From: Nemertoderma westbladi
Lineage: Eukaryota; Xenacoelomorpha; Nemertodermatida; Nemertodermatidae
Direction: 5' to 3'
DNA: 39,570 nucleotides
NCBI GenBank assembly: GCA_032718475.1
Contig: JAUCBJ010004165.1
Location: 1 to 39,570 of the forward strand
The notes under the pieces were generated by a model. The model did not search any database. It was given only the letters and a program-made list of their open reading frames with translations, and was not told the origin of the DNA. Below, one piece after another: positions 18,966-28,613 of this stretch (position 1 is the stretch's first letter; every line of letters starts with the position of its first letter). A program made the position numbers and the translations under genes.

Positions 18966-20878
18966 CTACTACTACTAGGTCGAGCGAACTCGGACAGTGG
19001 AAATGAGATCCTTCCAGGCTTCCCGATTCTCCATAGTTGTCGCAATTTCGTTTCTCCCAAGTTCAGTATCCCTTTCAAGTTGATCTATATATGTTATGGC
19101 AGGTCGTCCACGACTACGCTTTCCATGAGTTGGTTGCCAGAGAAGTAGATCTGGTATGACCTCGTCTTTACTTCGCCAGCAGTGCCCACTGAATCTTAAT
19201 CTGCGTTCGCGGAGGGTGGTTGATACAGGTGGTATTGTACCATAAAGCTCGGCGTTTGTCATGTGTTGTCTCCAGCTGATGTTTAGGGCTGCCCTTAGTA
19301 GTCTTGTGTAGCAACCATCAACTCGTTGTTCAAGTGATTTAGTCAGTGTCCAGGTCTCACCCCCGTATAAAAATACACTTTCCACTGTGGCTCGAAAGAA
19401 CTTGGTCTTCAGGTGCCTGGAGAGATCTGATTTCCAGATGGTGTCCATTTTTGATAGAGCTACCCAAGCCTTTGCTTTCCTAACTTCTATGTCCTTTTTG
19501 CTACTCTCTATCCATGATCCAAGGTACTGGAAGTCATCGACCTTCCTTAGTTGATTATTATCAATGGTTGTCAAGTTTCCATCAACATTAAAGGTCATGA
19601 ATTCGGTCTTGGTAGCATTTATATGCAATCCAACCTCCTTAGCAGCCCTCTCCACTTTATTTAGTAGAAGCTGTGCATCTGCTAGCGTATTAGAGAGCAG
19701 GGCGATGTCATCCGCAAAGTCAGTGTCTGTGACTGTAGTTGCCGGATATCTACTACTTCTGCGTTCTTGAAGTGTGAATCCCAGATCTTCACCCTTTGTG
19801 GCCGTCCTCATTGCGTAATCCAGCACAATTACAAATAGTAATGGTGCTAATGTGTCACCTTGCAGTACGCCAGCCAGGATTGAGAAAAACTCAGTTTCAC
19901 CATCTGGTGAGAGTACCTGCGCTTCTGTGTCACAATATAGCAATCCAATGCCAGCAACAATTACTTCTGGTATTCCATAAGCTCTTAGGATTTCAAGCAT
20001 TTTACCTCTATGGATGGAGTCGAATGCCTTCTTGAAGTCCACAAAAGTCATGACTGCGGGGAGATTCTTTGACTTAATTCCTTCAATCAGTCTCCGTAGT
20101 GCAAGTATCTGAGCTATTGTTGATCTACTTGGTCGAAATCCGTTTTGGCTCTTACGCAGTAGTTTCTCTATGTGAGGCCTAATCCTATATAGAATCATTT
20201 TATTGTATATTTTGGCAGCTACCACAAGCAGACAGATCCCACGATAGTTTGTTGGTATGCCGAGGTCTCCTTTCTTGGGGAGAGGCTTTAGTTGACCTTT
20301 AGTCCAAATTGGTGGTGGCTTTTCCCCTTTTAACATCCGGTTGCAAACATTCAATAATGGTCTATTTAGCACTCCGGTTTTCCATACCTCCGCTGGGATT
20401 TCATCTAATCCACTCGCTTTATTATTGGACATGCTTTTAATGCTTCTTTGGAGTTCGGCAGGTGTGAAGTCCCCTGTTTCTATAGGTAGTGTCTTGTCAT
20501 ATATTTTCCTTGTAGGGCTGACCTCGATGTTTGGTGGCTGCCCAAGCAAGTTGCTGAAGTGATTTTTCCACTTCCCAACACGTTCTTCAGGACTATCGGC
20601 TTTGAGGCGCCCCTTTGCACAACTTTTCCGACCAGATACCTCATTTACAGTTTGCCAGGTAAGTCTTGATTGTTGATGTATGTGAGCTGTTGTAATTGCT
20701 TCAGTTTTATCCTGTATGTACTTTTCCTGGCTGATGTTGTAGGCCAATTTAAGATCGTCCTTCGCTTTCTCAACCTTGTTAATGTTTTCGGTTGTTGGTT
20801 GTTCGGTTTTAACTTTGTAGGCTATCTTAAGATCTTCTCTCTTACAAGTAACCTCAGAGTTTTGCCATGGCACATACT
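18966..20878 (-). mobile_element. LINE-A: 5'-truncated non-LTR retrotransposon with 12-bp TSD
   Basis: The insertion is bounded by an exact 12-bp direct repeat GAGTCTAATGTA at 18954-18965 and 20879-20890. The 3' end (minus strand) is a (TAG)4 tail whose first TAG is the stop codon of the RT frame, so there is essentially no 3' UTR. The endonuclease region is missing because of 5' truncation, the usual result of incomplete target-primed reverse transcription. Confidence 0.95.
18975..20873 (-). CDS. LINE-A reverse transcriptase ORF (5'-truncated, uninterrupted)
   Basis: The frame is open for 632 codons up to the truncation point; the first residue is not a natural start. RT motifs are in order: a PLPKKGD entry near 198-204, NGFRPSRST (244-252), FVDFKKAFDSIHRG (277-290), AGVLQGDTLAP (334-344), catalytic FADD (386-389), KTEFMTF (422-428) and VDDFQYLGSWIES (445-457). 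The C-terminal part has ETWTLTKSLEQR and a RRLRFSGHC-R motif (about 557-567) typical of this group of animal LINEs. The frame has no stops or frameshifts, so the copy is young, but it cannot move on its own because the APE endonuclease part is absent. It lies on the same strand as syntenin, upstream of it. The exact LINE clade is not assigned. Confidence 0.95.
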   Translation of the reverse strand: MPWQNSEVTCKREDLKIAYKVKTEQPTTENINKVEKAKDDLKLAYNISQEKYIQDKTEAITTAHIHQQSRLTWQTVNEVSGRKSCAKGRLKADSPEERVGKWKNHFSNLLGQPPNIEVSPTRKIYDKTLPIETGDFTPAELQRSIKSMSNNKASGLDEIPAEVWKTGVLNRPLLNVCNRMLKGEKPPPIWTKGQLKPLPKKGDLGIPTNYRGICLLVVAAKIYNKMILYRIRPHIEKLLRKSQNGFRPSRSTIAQILALRRLIEGIKSKNLPAVMTFVDFKKAFDSIHRGKMLEILRAYGIPEVIVAGIGLLYCDTEAQVLSPDGETEFFSILAGVLQGDTLAPLLFVIVLDYAMRTATKGEDLGFTLQERRSSRYPATTVTDTDFADDIALLSNTLADAQLLLNKVERAAKEVGLHINATKTEFMTFNVDGNLTTIDNNQLRKVDDFQYLGSWIESSKKDIEVRKAKAWVALSKMDTIWKSDLSRHLKTKFFRATVESVFLYGGETWTLTKSLEQRVDGCYTRLLRAALNISWRQHMTNAELYGTIPPVSTTLRERRLRFSGHCWRSKDEVIPDLLLWQPTHGKRSRGRPAITYIDQLERDTELGRNEIATTMENREAWKDLISTVRVRST

Positions 20879-20890
20879 GAGTCTAATGTA

Positions 20891-21142
20891 ACCGCAATTA
20901 TGTTTACATTGGAGCCTATAGCTATGTTACATTGATCTACAAATTACTAAGCCCGAATGTAACATTGCCATTTACAGATTTAATGGAGCATAGGTTACAG
21001 AGGCGTGTTGGGGGATCCAAAACAATAAACGAAAGTTAACACATTATTTGTTACAAGATTATGCAGGTTACATTTATTTAAAAGCTGAAAGGAGCAGGTT
21101 ACAGAGGCGTGTTGGGGGAACCAAAACAACAAACGAAAGTTA
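20891..21142. repeat. Short duplicated segment between the two LINEs
   Basis: A block of about 43-45 bp, GGTTACAGAGGCGTGTTGGG followed by GGATCCAAAACAATAAACGA and AAGTTAA, occurs at about 20993-21040 and again at about 21096-21142, 103 bp apart. Its reverse complement resembles the sequence downstream of the LINE-B tails in units A and C (GTTTATTGTTTTAGTTAGAA ... CTGTAACCTGTTCCTTTC). No gene is present. Confidence 0.7.
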
Positions 21143-21191
21143 ATTACTACTACTACTACTAGGATCGGCATGCTGCATTGCAGCTGCATTT

Positions 21192-22800
21192 TTAAGAATG
21201 CTGTGCCGGCTTATCGACAAAATTGCACCGCCACAACTCCCTATCACCCATGACATTTGCTAGATCATCCGCATCTTCAAGGCCAGTGTCCTTTAAGATG
21301 CGTCTCAAGAAAGTCATGGGCTGTCCACCATGCTTATTCACTCCAAGAGGCTGCCAAAGTACAAGATTATGCACTGGCTGGTCCTCACGGCGAAAGCAAT
21401 GTCCTGCAAAGCGGAGGCGATTTTGTTCTAGTGTCAAGCATGGGGGAACCAATGAGACACCTCCAATGTTATATAGTGTCTGGTTGGAGATGTGTGCATT
21501 GTACTTGACACAATGAATCCGGCGTAGCATTCTTGTAAATGTGCCATCCAGAGATTTGGAGTCCTCAGCAGTTAGAGCCCAGCATGGACTCCCCATGGAA
21601 CTTCTGCTGCTCTAAATAATCGGACCTTAAGTTTCCGATTAATTCTCAGTGACTTCCAAATCCTGGAAAGCCTATTAAAGGCTGCCCATGCCTTTCCCTT
21701 ACGTATTCGAAGGTCTTCACCTGACTTCCGGATCCATGATCCCAGGTAACAGAAGTCATCAACATGCTCAAGCATACCATCTTTTAAGCTTTATGCTCAT
21801 CCGATCAGAGACTTGCTGAGGACTTTCAAAGTTAACTGTCAAAATTTTGGTCTTTCTGGAGTTAATAAAAAGACCAACACTAGAAGCAGCATGTTCTAAT
21901 GAGCTGAGGAGCCGTTGTGCTCCCTCTAGTGATTCTGAGAGTACTCCTAAGTCATCAGAAAAGTCTCGATCAGTTAGGTAATTGGCAGGATTTCCTCTAC
22001 TTCTGGAGCCAGTAGGTGGAGTTATCATCACCCCATCATCATTATATGATGATCTAAGGACATGCGTAGAACATAATCAACAACAATTATGAACAAGAAT
22101 GGTGCAAGTGTGTCTCCCTGGAGGACGCCCCATAACACTTCAAATGGTTCTGTGTCACCGTCAACAGTAGACACAAATGTTGTCGAACCATCGTATACTG
22201 ATCTGATTGCTGCAATAATTTCATCAGGAATCCCATATAATGAAAGTATGCTGAACATACGTGAGCGAGTGACTGAATCAAAGGCCTTGAAGAAGTCAAC
22301 AAAGATAACAGCCAGATGCCTGTCTTTCTTTTTTGATAACTCTTCAATTATCCTTCAAAGTGCCAAAATGGGTTCCATGGTCCCATGACCTTTACGGAAC
22401 CCATTCTGATTTCCACGCAGCAGTCTCTCAATGGGATCCCTAATGCGATTTAATAGAATTCTATTGTATAGCTTTGCAGCAATCGAGATCAATGAGATTC
22501 CCCGAAAAGAACCATAGAGTGTTAGGTTGCCCTTCTTGGGAACTGGCACCAACTTATTTGTTTTCATTTCTTGTGGGACTCTTGTTGTTCGGTACATGTC
22601 TACTATGATGGGATAGATGAGCTTTAAACACTCAGGTATTTTAAAGACCTAAGGGGGAACACCATCTACTCCACTGGCACGATTGGTCTTAATGCTCTTT
22701 GCAGCAGCCTTCACTTCTGCAAAGGAGATATCACCAATGGGAATATCTGGGAGTACAGACTCAGACACTTTTACTTCTATAAAGTTATCAGGCGATACCC
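21192..22800 (-). pseudogene. LINE-B reverse transcriptase and C-terminal domain, disrupted
   Basis: RT pieces in order from high to low coordinates are KAAAKSIKTNRASGVDGVPP, VPVPKKGNLTLYGSFRGISL, GNQNGFRKGHGTM, YGIPDEIIAAIRSVY, WGVLQGDTLAPFLFIIVVDY, the catalytic box as FSDD (RDFSDDLGVLSES), VDDFCYLGSWIR and the C-terminal RLRFAGHCFRREDQPVHNLV. A TAG at 22651-22649 interrupts the early RT. Frameshifts separate the pieces at about 22350, 22030, 21770 and 21590. The Ala of the usual FADD is Ser. The copy ends TTAA at about 21192, just before the 3' UTR. Confidence 0.92.
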
Positions 22801-22805
22801 TGTCA

Positions 22806-24492
22806 TTATGGAGGAGCTTTTAAAGTGGGCCTTCCAACCATTGAGGCGATCGGCTGGTGATTCAGCCTTAACCTTGGTGGTTGGTTGGCTTTCCGCCCAG
22901 TAAGCAAGTTGATCGATTTCCATGGCTGGGATGATTGCCTGCTGTCGTCGGCATCATTGATGGCATCAACCTGTTGGTTTATTAGCTCCTGTAGATTAAC
23001 AGAGTACTGCCTGTTCAGGGACCTAGATGCAGCCTTAACTGCATTCTTGGCCGCTGTAGTCTGTTTGAGTCGGGACTCTTTCTGCGCCTTATATAGGTCA
23101 TTTCGGCACTTCTGGATTTTGTTGTCAGTCCAGGGGGCCCTTTTCCTGTTTCGAGGGTATACAGGAACTGTTTCTGCAGCTGCTAACTTAACTGCTTCTG
23201 TGAAGGCAGTATAGCCCTCACAGTGATCTGCCGCCTCAGAGGCAAGAACCTCATACCTGTTGTTCAGCTGTAGTGTGAAGCTGGATCTCACACTTGGCTG
23301 TTGCAACAGAGAGGACCAGTCATGCCGCGGCAAGGCAGATTTCGTTGTTCTGCTAGCACGCAGACTAAGTCTTACCTTGGCCACAATAAGGCGGTGATCA
23401 CTGTAGAAGGGTCGAAGTGTAAATGCATTACAGTTTTGTATAGAGCTCCTGTACTTCCTACGAAAAAGAATAATATGGTCTATCTGAGACTTGTGACCAC
23501 TGGGTCCACTATGAGTCCATAGCTTTCCAGTACGCTTCTTGAACTGGGTTCCAGCCGAAAACAATCCATTTCCAGAGATAAAATCCTGAAGATGGACGGA
23601 ATTATTGCTATAGACCGAGGGCGATGTAGGTGATTGATGCAGACTTGCATTAAAGTCTCCCAGGAATGTTAAGAATGCATGCTGATCCACTCCATCAGTA
23701 GCTGCTTGTAGATTGTGGTAGAAATTTTCCAACCTCGTCTACAGGGGCAACACTAGTTGGAGAGTAGCACACAATCAGAACCACCTTAGGAAACTTCTTA
23801 GCCAGTCTTCCAGAACATGAGAAGTGGCAACGGATGATGCGGTTAGAGACTTTGTCTATTTTGTCCAATGCTGCATGTGCAGTTGGATTCATCAATAGAC
23901 CAATTCCACCATTGCCACTATTATCTGCTGACGCGAGGGCGAGTCGCCAACCGCCCCCCATGTCCTTAATCAGAACCTCATCAGTCTGTCCAGTCTGCAT
24001 TCGGTGCTTTTGAACACCCACTGCGCTAAGAGAAAGCTTATCTGCCAAGGCAGTCAGCTCACCTTGTCGCATTGGGGACCCGAGTGTTAGGGTGTTTACT
24101 GAGGCTAGTCTAGTGACTTGCCTCAGATTCACCAATGGCTTTGTTGGTCGGGGTGGAACATGAGAGTAGCCTCCAACTTCAGAATCCCTCTCCCCATCAC
24201 AATCTGGCCTCCACGGTGACCCAGGGTTTGGGCCAGAAAGGTCATCAGGAAAGGGACTCAAAGAATTGTTGGCTGCTCTCTCTCCAGTAGGGGGTGAGAC
24301 AGGCAGCCGGTCAGGAGTTAACTGACGCCTGTGGGGCCGATTGTATCCGGTAATTCCACTGGCCTCTAGTGGCCGGACCTCCGCATTGCTAATGTAATCC
24401 ATAATGGGGGTTGGGGGGTGCTTTTTTGCCGAGTCAGCTCTCGGGGCAAATACCACACCCCGGTTTGCCATTCCACAGGGTGGGTGTCGCAA
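22806..24492 (-). pseudogene. LINE-B APE-type endonuclease region, frameshifted
   Basis: The part from 24492 to about 23700 has an N-terminal leader and then the nuclease (SVNTLTLGSPMRQGELTALA, GVQKHRMQTG, KDMGGGWRLALAS, GGIGLLMNP, KVVLIVCYSPTS). The frame then shifts at about 23700-23735 and continues with FLGDFNAS, GKLWTHSGPSGHKSQIDHII and FYSDHRLIVAKVRLSLRA to about 22806. The GDFN and SDHR catalytic motifs survive. The catalytic Glu expected in the G-QEHR motif is Lys (GVQKHR), so this copy would be dead even without the frameshift. The tail of this stretch is a basic linker ending LTGRKANQPPR. Confidence 0.9.
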
Positions 24493-24500
24493 TGGAGTCA

Positions 24501-26039
24501 GATATTATGCCCATCACCCATATCTACTCTGGCGCACATGACCCACCATTGGCTGTTGCAGCTCATCTGCTGGGTCATGCCCTGTACCCTTGCTGCCAGG
24601 TGCAGGTCGCAGTGAAGTGCTCTCAGAGTGGACATGAGAATACTTACATTCACAGTAGTTTACAGTGAAGTTTACACTCACATTGGTAGATCACCATCTG
24701 CCTGGTCAGGCCATATACCCCTGCAGCCAAGTATATGGGTCCTTAATCCAGGACCAAGGGCGTCCTTATCCCAGAACGAAGAGGGTCCTAGTTACAGGAC
24801 CAGATTTGCCCTAGTAAGAGGGTCTATGCAGCTACAGGTGGCACCTCCTTTATGCTGCATGGAGGTGGCAAGTTTTCTTGATCAATGACCTAGAATACCT
24901 GACCTGACCAGATTGATACTTACTTATAGAATTAGAACGGTATAGCTTTGCATTATTTTTATAGCTCACTGTAGGTTGATAAACCTCTGTATTATCTCAT
25001 ATTTTCTTCGGAATAGATTAATATTATTTTGTTATTCGCTACATTCGTTACATCGCTCGCTATTGGTCCGTATTGTTCTTTAATATATCGTTATTGATCG
25101 GTATAGGTCGGTATTATCTCGTTATAAGTCGGTATTGTTCTTAATTAAGTCCCTATAGCTCATTCTAGGTAATTCTTATGTTTGTTATAGCTCGGTATAG
25201 GTCGGTAATGCGTTCTATCATATCCTCATAACTCATTCTGGTCGATTCATATCTTGTTGTAGTTCGATATAGGTCGGTATTGCACATAACTCATTCTGGT
25301 CGATTCATATCTTGTTGTAGTTCGATATAGGTCGGTATTGCATTCTATCATCTCCTCATGGCTCATTCTACAGTAGGTGATTCTTAGGTCATTCTAGATC
25401 ATTCTAGCTCATTCTAATTTTTAGCATGTACCCTGTTGGACACCATGAACAATAGCAAAATGCCGTACAGTAGTTATTTGGTTGACAGGATGTATCAGAA
25501 AAAGGCCCACCTGTAACTTAGCGGCGGTAAGAAAGACAACTGGGGTGAACTACAGTACACTATAGTAGGCTGTGGGGAGTATAAATCTGTGCGATGATAA
25601 GAAGGCGATATCACTGTACAATTCTAATTCCAACCTGGACTCCAAGCATTGAGGTGGCTGTACATAATTTGAGACGATGGCAAATTTGCATTAATTTTAC
25701 TGTACATACTTTACATAATATGTTCAATGATTTGTGAAGATGAGGAGATACTGTATGGCATGCCCGAATAGATAGTTGAAACTAACTCTGTTTATGGGCT
25801 AAATTTCATGTAGTAGCGCTTCCGGTATTCAAAATTCGGTATTAATATTTGTTGAAACAATATCATATTATGTAGGCCTACTGTATTACTCTTACAATTA
25901 AATTATTATTTTAGTTTTTTTCTTTTCAAACCGTTGAACCAAAATACTGTAGTGTTATTAAGTTTACAACAAAATCTTCTCGCATTAAGAATGACATCTC
26001 GCCTCGAGAATGACATGTGCTGTGGATTTGACCAGAACG
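24501..26039. other. Noncoding stretch upstream of LINE-B
   Basis: 24501-24890 may be LINE-B 5' UTR; it has higher GC and no host gene was seen. 24900-25430 is AT-rich with degenerate repeats of GGTCGGTATT / CTCATTCTAG type. 25430-26039 shows nothing I recognise. No exon-like segment with matching splice sites was found. Confidence 0.5.
25231..25346. repeat. 58-bp direct duplication within a degenerate repeat field
   Basis: Two almost identical 58-bp units start ACTCATTCTGGTCGATTCAT at 25231 and 25289. They contain TTGTTGTAGTTCGATATAGG and TCGGTATTGC. Around them (25080-25430) looser copies of TATAGGTCGGTATT and CTCATTCTAG continue on both sides. Confidence 0.85.
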
Positions 26040-26456
26040 GCGCTCCATACCAGCTTCTATTGTTGGTCTATTTGTTAACTCCAAGAAGAACAAAATGCTG
26101 ACGGTTAACTTCGACAGTCCGCAGGAAATGTGCTTTTTGCCTGTCAGTGGATGACATCTGCTACCTGGAATTATGGATCCGGGAGTCCGGGATATGGGAG
26201 TCAGGTGAAAACCTTCTGATACGCAAGGGGAGGAATGGAGGAGGAAGGGGAGGAATGGGCTCTTCTATACATTATATGGGTTTTCTAGGTTTTGGAAGTC
26301 ACATAAGATACGTCAGAAACTTAATGTTAGACTATTTAGAGCAGCAGTAGAAACAGTACTCCTACTTTATATGAGAGTCCATGCTGAGCTCTAACTGCTA
26401 AGGATATCAAATATCTGGATGGCACATTCACAACAATTCTACGTCGGGTTCACTGT
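26040..26456 (+). mobile_element. LINE-B fragment, RT thumb region, degenerate
   Basis: The plus strand preserves GLFVNSKKNKMLTVNFDSPQ (across a frame break at its start), VDDICYLELWIRESG, a G/A-rich expansion (about 26225-26260), then RLFRAAVETVLL-like and LDGTFTTILRRVHC-like pieces in shifting frames. It stops at TTCACTGT (about 26456), the same place where the 3' fragments in units A-C begin. Confidence 0.85.
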
Positions 26457-26933
26457 AAAATATATATCAGTTTACTTAAAACAAAAATAAAATTGTATCC
26501 TCAGCTAATAGACTCCCGTTTATTGTTTTTATTATGAGTGTTTTCGATTCGGGATAAATGTTTTAAAGGGATTTAGCCAGGGCGCATCTCTGCCTTGCAT
26601 GTTAGCCAATGAGAACCAGTTTTCTCTGGGGAGTATAGTTGTGGGGGGGGGGGGGTCGAAATAAGTTGTCCGTGGGTTATAGGCCGAAGAAAACTATATT
26701 ATTTTTCTTTTGCTTTCCTTTTTGAATGTTCATATATATTATTATATATCATATATATTATTAGTGATGTTACTTTTTGAAGTGTAATTAAAATGTACTT
26801 AAAAGTTGATTAAATATACTGTAACTGCCTGTTCCAAACAAGGACATGAAATTCGGACACATGGAATTCGGGATTGTTTTTTGTATTCGAGTCGAGGCAA
26901 AATTGGCCGCCACCAAACATGTTACAACTGTAA
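26457..26933. other. Noncoding stretch between the LINE fragment and the EF-hand gene
   Basis: No gene was seen. It has a G run at about 26642-26655 (13-14 G) and an AT-rich TATATATTATTA-type stretch at about 26730-26765. It probably belongs to the 3' flank of the EF-hand gene. Confidence 0.5.
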
Positions 26934-26939
26934 TTTATT
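26934..26939 (-). promoter_or_regulatory. Candidate poly(A) signal of the EF-hand gene
   Basis: TTTATT on the plus strand is AATAAA on the minus strand. It lies about 100 bp downstream of the EF-hand stop codon, a normal distance for a short 3' UTR. In AT-rich sequence the match could be chance. Confidence 0.4.
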
Positions 26940-27036
26940 TATATTAAGATTGATGTCTCTAATTCGTACATACATCCGCAGTAGGCCTACTGTACATCAT
27001 CGATCTGTAGGCCAATGGTGCGATACAGGCGGTAAT

Positions 27037-27402
27037 TCAAAAAAAGCTACCACTTTTTTTCATATTCTTGGAAAACTCTTGTTTGTCTAATACTCCATCG
27101 CCGTTATCATCAGCCTGCTTAATAATACCCTTAGCAACTTCCTTTTCTACTTCCTTGTCTTCGAGCCCGGTGTAAAACGCTGCGAATTCATCTTTGTCCG
27201 CCAACCCATCGTGTGATGTATCGACAACGTCAAATATTTTGCTTATTTGTTCGTCCGAAATTGGCACTTTGCCACTTTTCATTTTATTAATTTCATCTAT
27301 AGTGATTACCCCACTGCTGTCGATATCCATAACGATGAATACAATTTCAATCAGTGATGGTTGAATGGGAGAATTGATTTTAGATAGAAAGTCCATTGTA
27401 TC
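27037..27402 (-). CDS. EF-hand calcium-binding protein, last coding exon
   Basis: The minus-strand frame ends at 27037 and runs back to ATG 27396, 119 residues. It has three canonical 12-residue EF-hand loops: DIDSSGVITIDE (24-35), DTSHDGLADKDE (59-70) and DDNGDGVLDKQE (96-107). Each has D/N at the metal positions, Gly at position 6 and Glu at position 12. The C-terminus NMKKSGSFF is short and basic. A splice acceptor, TTTTAG at 27408-27403, is followed by GATACA and the ATG, all in one frame. The ATG may therefore be internal and another exon, perhaps with a fourth EF-hand or the 5' UTR, may lie at higher coordinates. Upstream on this strand is the G-rich 64-bp satellite, which would then be intronic or 5' flanking. 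The protein is calmodulin-superfamily in type; I cannot assign an orthologue. Confidence 0.85.
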   Translation of the reverse strand, partial: DTMDFLSKINSPIQPSLIEIVFIVMDIDSSGVITIDEINKMKSGKVPISDEQISKIFDVVDTSHDGLADKDEFAAFYTGLEDKEVEKEVAKGIIKQADDNGDGVLDKQEFSKNMKKSGSFF

Positions 27403-27500
27403 CTAAAACATAATAATAATTTCATGTCATCTGTGAGTGTTTTATTCAAACAAATATACTGTACAGTATAAATATTCGTACACAAATCCTTCCTAATGTT
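27403..27500 (-). other. Spacer between EF-hand exon acceptor and the satellite array
   Basis: Immediately upstream of the acceptor on the minus strand is an AT-rich stretch with AAATTATTATTATG. It runs up to GCAACATTAGGAAGG at the array edge. I found no strong 5' splice site or coding exon in it. Confidence 0.5.
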
Positions 27501-28087
27501 GCCGCGAGAACTGGGGAGGGGAGGGAGACATCTAATCAAGGAATCCTACAGACAATTATAACCAGCCGCGAGAACTGGGGAGGGGAGGGAGACATCTAAT
27601 CAAGGAATCCTACAGACAATTATAACCAGCGGCGAGAACTGGGGGGGAGACATCTAATCAAGGAATCCTATAGACAATTATAACCAGCCGCGAGAACTGG
27701 GGAGGGGAGGGAGACATCTAATCAAGGAATCCTATAGACAATTATAACCAGCCGCGAGAACTGGGGAGGGGGGGGGGGGGGAGACATCTAATCAAGGAAT
27801 CCTATAGACAATTATAACCAGCGGCGAGAACTGGGGAGGGGAGGGAGACATCTAATCAAGGAATCCTATAGACAATTATAACCAGCGGCGAGAACCGGAG
27901 GGGGGGGGGGGGGGGAGACATCTAATCAAGGAATCCTATAGACAATTATAACCAGCCGCGAGAACCGGGGAGTGGAGGGAGACATATTTTTAATCAAGGA
28001 ATCCTATAGTCAATTATAACCAGCGGCGAGAACTGGGGAGGGGAGGGAGACATCTAATCAAGGAATCCTATAGACTATTATAACCAG

Positions 28088-28613
28088 CCGCGAGAACCGG
28101 GGAGGGGAGGGAGGGGGGAGACATCTAATCAAGGAATCCTATAGACAATTATAACCAGCGGCGAGAACTGGGGAGGGGAGGGAGACATCTAATCAAGGAA
28201 TCCTATAGACAATTATAACCAGCCGCGAGAACCGGGGAGTGGAGGGAGACATCTAATCAAGGAATCCTATATTCAATTATAACCAGCGGCGAGAACTGGG
28301 GAGGGGAGGGAGACATCTAATCAAGGAATCCTATAGACTATTATAACCAGCCGCGAGAACCGGGGAGGGGAGGGAGGGGGGAGACATCTAATCAAGGAAT
28401 CCTATAGACAATTATAACCAGCGGCGAGAACTGGGGAGGGGAGGGAGACATCTAATCAAGGAATCCTATAGACAATTATAACCAGCCGCGAGAACCGGGG
28501 AGTGGAGGGAGACATCTAATCAAGGAATCCTATAGTCAATTATAACCAGCGGCGAGAACTGGGGAGGGGAGGGAGACATCTAATCAAGGAATCCTATAGA
28601 CTATTATAACCAG
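28088..28613. repeat. Four-unit higher-order repeat, 263-bp period
   Basis: Blocks starting at 28088 and 28351 (and a third start at 28614) share the order: long-G unit with GGGAGGGGGGAGAC, GGCGAGAACTGG unit, CCGGGGAGTGG unit, GGCGAGAACTGG unit with a CTATTAT end. The spacing between landmarks is exactly 263 bp both times. Confidence 0.85.

Larger units (their letters stand above)
21143..24500 (-). mobile_element. LINE-B: nearly full-length but disabled non-LTR retrotransposon
   Basis: On the minus strand it carries an APE endonuclease, a linker, an RT and a C-terminal domain in the order expected of one ORF. It ends with a 3' UTR of about 40 nt (ATGCAGCTGCAATGCAGCAT) and a (TAG)n tail (about 21143-21162). 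The 5' end is unclear; the 5' UTR may reach about 24890. The same family gave the fragments at 6595-7480, 10130-10563, 13118-13534, 14414-14840 and 26040-26456, so it is the dominant LINE family here. Confidence 0.93.

Noticed and set aside
21223-21516. Plus-strand frames of 83-97 codons over the LINE-B 3' end (also at 13190-13441)
   Set aside because: Antisense to the recognised LINE C-terminal coding sequence; shared between repeats for that reason only.
27351-27539. 62-codon minus-strand frame across the array edge as an upstream EF-hand exon
   Set aside because: No EF-hand residues, it is out of phase with the EF-hand exon, and no good donor is present.
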